Shown one piece after another: positions 14,654-15,079 of a DNA stretch of 15,079 nt. The DNA comes from Thermodesulfobacteriaceae bacterium (GTDB lineage Bacteria > Desulfobacterota > Thermodesulfobacteria > Thermodesulfobacteriales > Thermodesulfobacteriaceae), in the NCBI GenBank assembly GCA_015494725.1, contig WGAR01000095.1, positions 1 to 15,079 of the forward strand, given 5' to 3'. A program made the position numbers and the translations under genes. How positions within the stretch are numbered: the stretch's first letter is position 1; every line of letters starts with the position of its first letter. Under the pieces are notes generated by a model. It was not told the DNA's origin, ran no database searches, and worked only from the letters and a program-made list of their open reading frames with translations.

Positions 14654-15079
14654 CTAAAATCCCTGGTGATACATCTTCTGGCGAAATTGATCCCATTCTT
14701 CCTGAGACACTTTCCCCTTGGCCATTTTATCGGCCATCTTTTCCATTTCCTGGGCCATTTCCTCCATCATCCGGGCCCTCTCGCGCATCATTTGCGCCCT
14801 TTTGCGGAGCATCTGCGGGGAAACCCCTTTAGGAGAGGAGGGCAACATCATGGGACATCCCTTCATACCCTGATGATCCATCCCCGATCCCATACCCGCA
14901 TTCATTCCTCTGCCCATCCCTTGGGACATACCACCCTTTCCCTGCTGCATCTCCTGACCCATCCCCTGGCCCATTCCCCGACCCTGCATGGAGGACGGCC
15001 CCTCCTGAGCCCCCTGAGCATGTTCCCAGCCGTGCCAGCTCCGATGATAACCCCCTCCCTTCCGGGGTCCCCAGGACCA
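14654..15079 (-). CDS. Met/His/Trp-rich putative copper-binding protein (5' end outside window)
   Basis: The frame is open to the right edge, so the ATG at 14989 is probably internal; at least 141 residues are coded here. The first 30 visible residues are Trp/His/Gly-rich (WSWGPRKGGGYHRSWHGWEH). Next comes a Met-Gly-rich stretch (MGQGMGQEM, MSQGMGRGMNAGMGSGMDHQ) with a lone Cys in GCPMM, and then a charged Met-rich helix (QMLRKRAQMMRERARMMEEM and EMEKMADKM). There are 22 Met in the last 111 residues. Such Met/His motifs bind Cu(I)/Cu(II), and the gene reads straight into the CopB ATPase, so a periplasmic copper buffer or chaperone, loosely like Spy/CpxP-type small helical proteins, is likely. 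A signal peptide would lie outside the window. No named family was recognised with certainty. Confidence 0.75.
   Translation of the reverse strand, partial: WSWGPRKGGGYHRSWHGWEHAQGAQEGPSSMQGRGMGQGMGQEMQQGKGGMSQGMGRGMNAGMGSGMDHQGMKGCPMMLPSSPKGVSPQMLRKRAQMMRERARMMEEMAQEMEKMADKMAKGKVSQEEWDQFRQKMYHQGF

Noticed and set aside
13228..14832. Long plus-strand open frame (534 codons) opposite the CopB ATPase
   Set aside because: Antisense shadow of the ATPase; low-complexity translation and no family match.
1..15079. CRISPR arrays, tRNA/rRNA genes, insertion sequences, riboswitches
   Set aside because: No spaced direct repeats, cloverleaf, transposase or terminal inverted repeats were seen; the only tandem repeats are the in-gene 18-bp units.

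Overview
The window is GC-rich, gene-dense DNA from a Gram-negative bacterium. Lipid A genes (lpxB, lpxK) and a predicted outer-membrane beta-barrel imply an LPS outer membrane. The Arg/Glu/Leu-rich proteins, very short intergenic gaps and gene mix would suit a thermophilic, deep-branching lineage such as Thermodesulfobacteriota. That placement is a weak inference, because no rRNA or other marker is present.

Left part (1-6228). The 3' end of lpxB enters on the plus strand and converges, with a 32-bp overlap, on a long minus-strand run. In transcription order that run is ftsB-like divisome gene, efp, a 68-aa unknown, a 107-aa helical unknown, lpxK, a family-4 glycosyltransferase and a glycogen-debranching-type amylo-alpha-1,6-glucosidase. 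Several junctions overlap by one to nineteen bases. It reads as a growth and envelope operon with an alpha-glucan or sugar cassette at its end, possibly separated by a weak terminator after lpxK.

Centre (6229-12438). A 181-bp divergent intergenic region carries a good promoter with overlapping small palindromes. It drives a plus-strand run of four closely spaced genes: a chemoreceptor with a PilJ/NarX-type sensor and a C-terminal zinc-binding CZB domain, an alginate-export-family outer-membrane barrel, a PP2C Ser/Thr phosphatase, and a transmembrane Ser/Thr kinase with an extracytoplasmic formylglycine-generating-enzyme-like domain. Together they look like an envelope-sensing and phospho-signalling module, the best candidate here for an undescribed system.

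Right part (12442-15079). On the minus strand, ending 3 bp from the kinase gene, is a CopB-type (CPH motif) copper P-type ATPase. It is preceded by a Met/His/Trp-rich protein that runs off the right edge; the pair looks like a copper-handling operon. The ATPase has a His/Met-rich N-terminus built from 18-bp tandem repeats. Just upstream, a G6 homopolymer appears to have put a natural His-rich start (an ATG directly after the upstream stop codon) out of frame. Removing one G would give a continuous protein 46 residues longer, so this may be a sequencing error, a phase-variable tract or a programmed slip.

No RNA genes, insertion sequences, CRISPR arrays or riboswitches were seen. No intergenic stretch reaches 300 bp.
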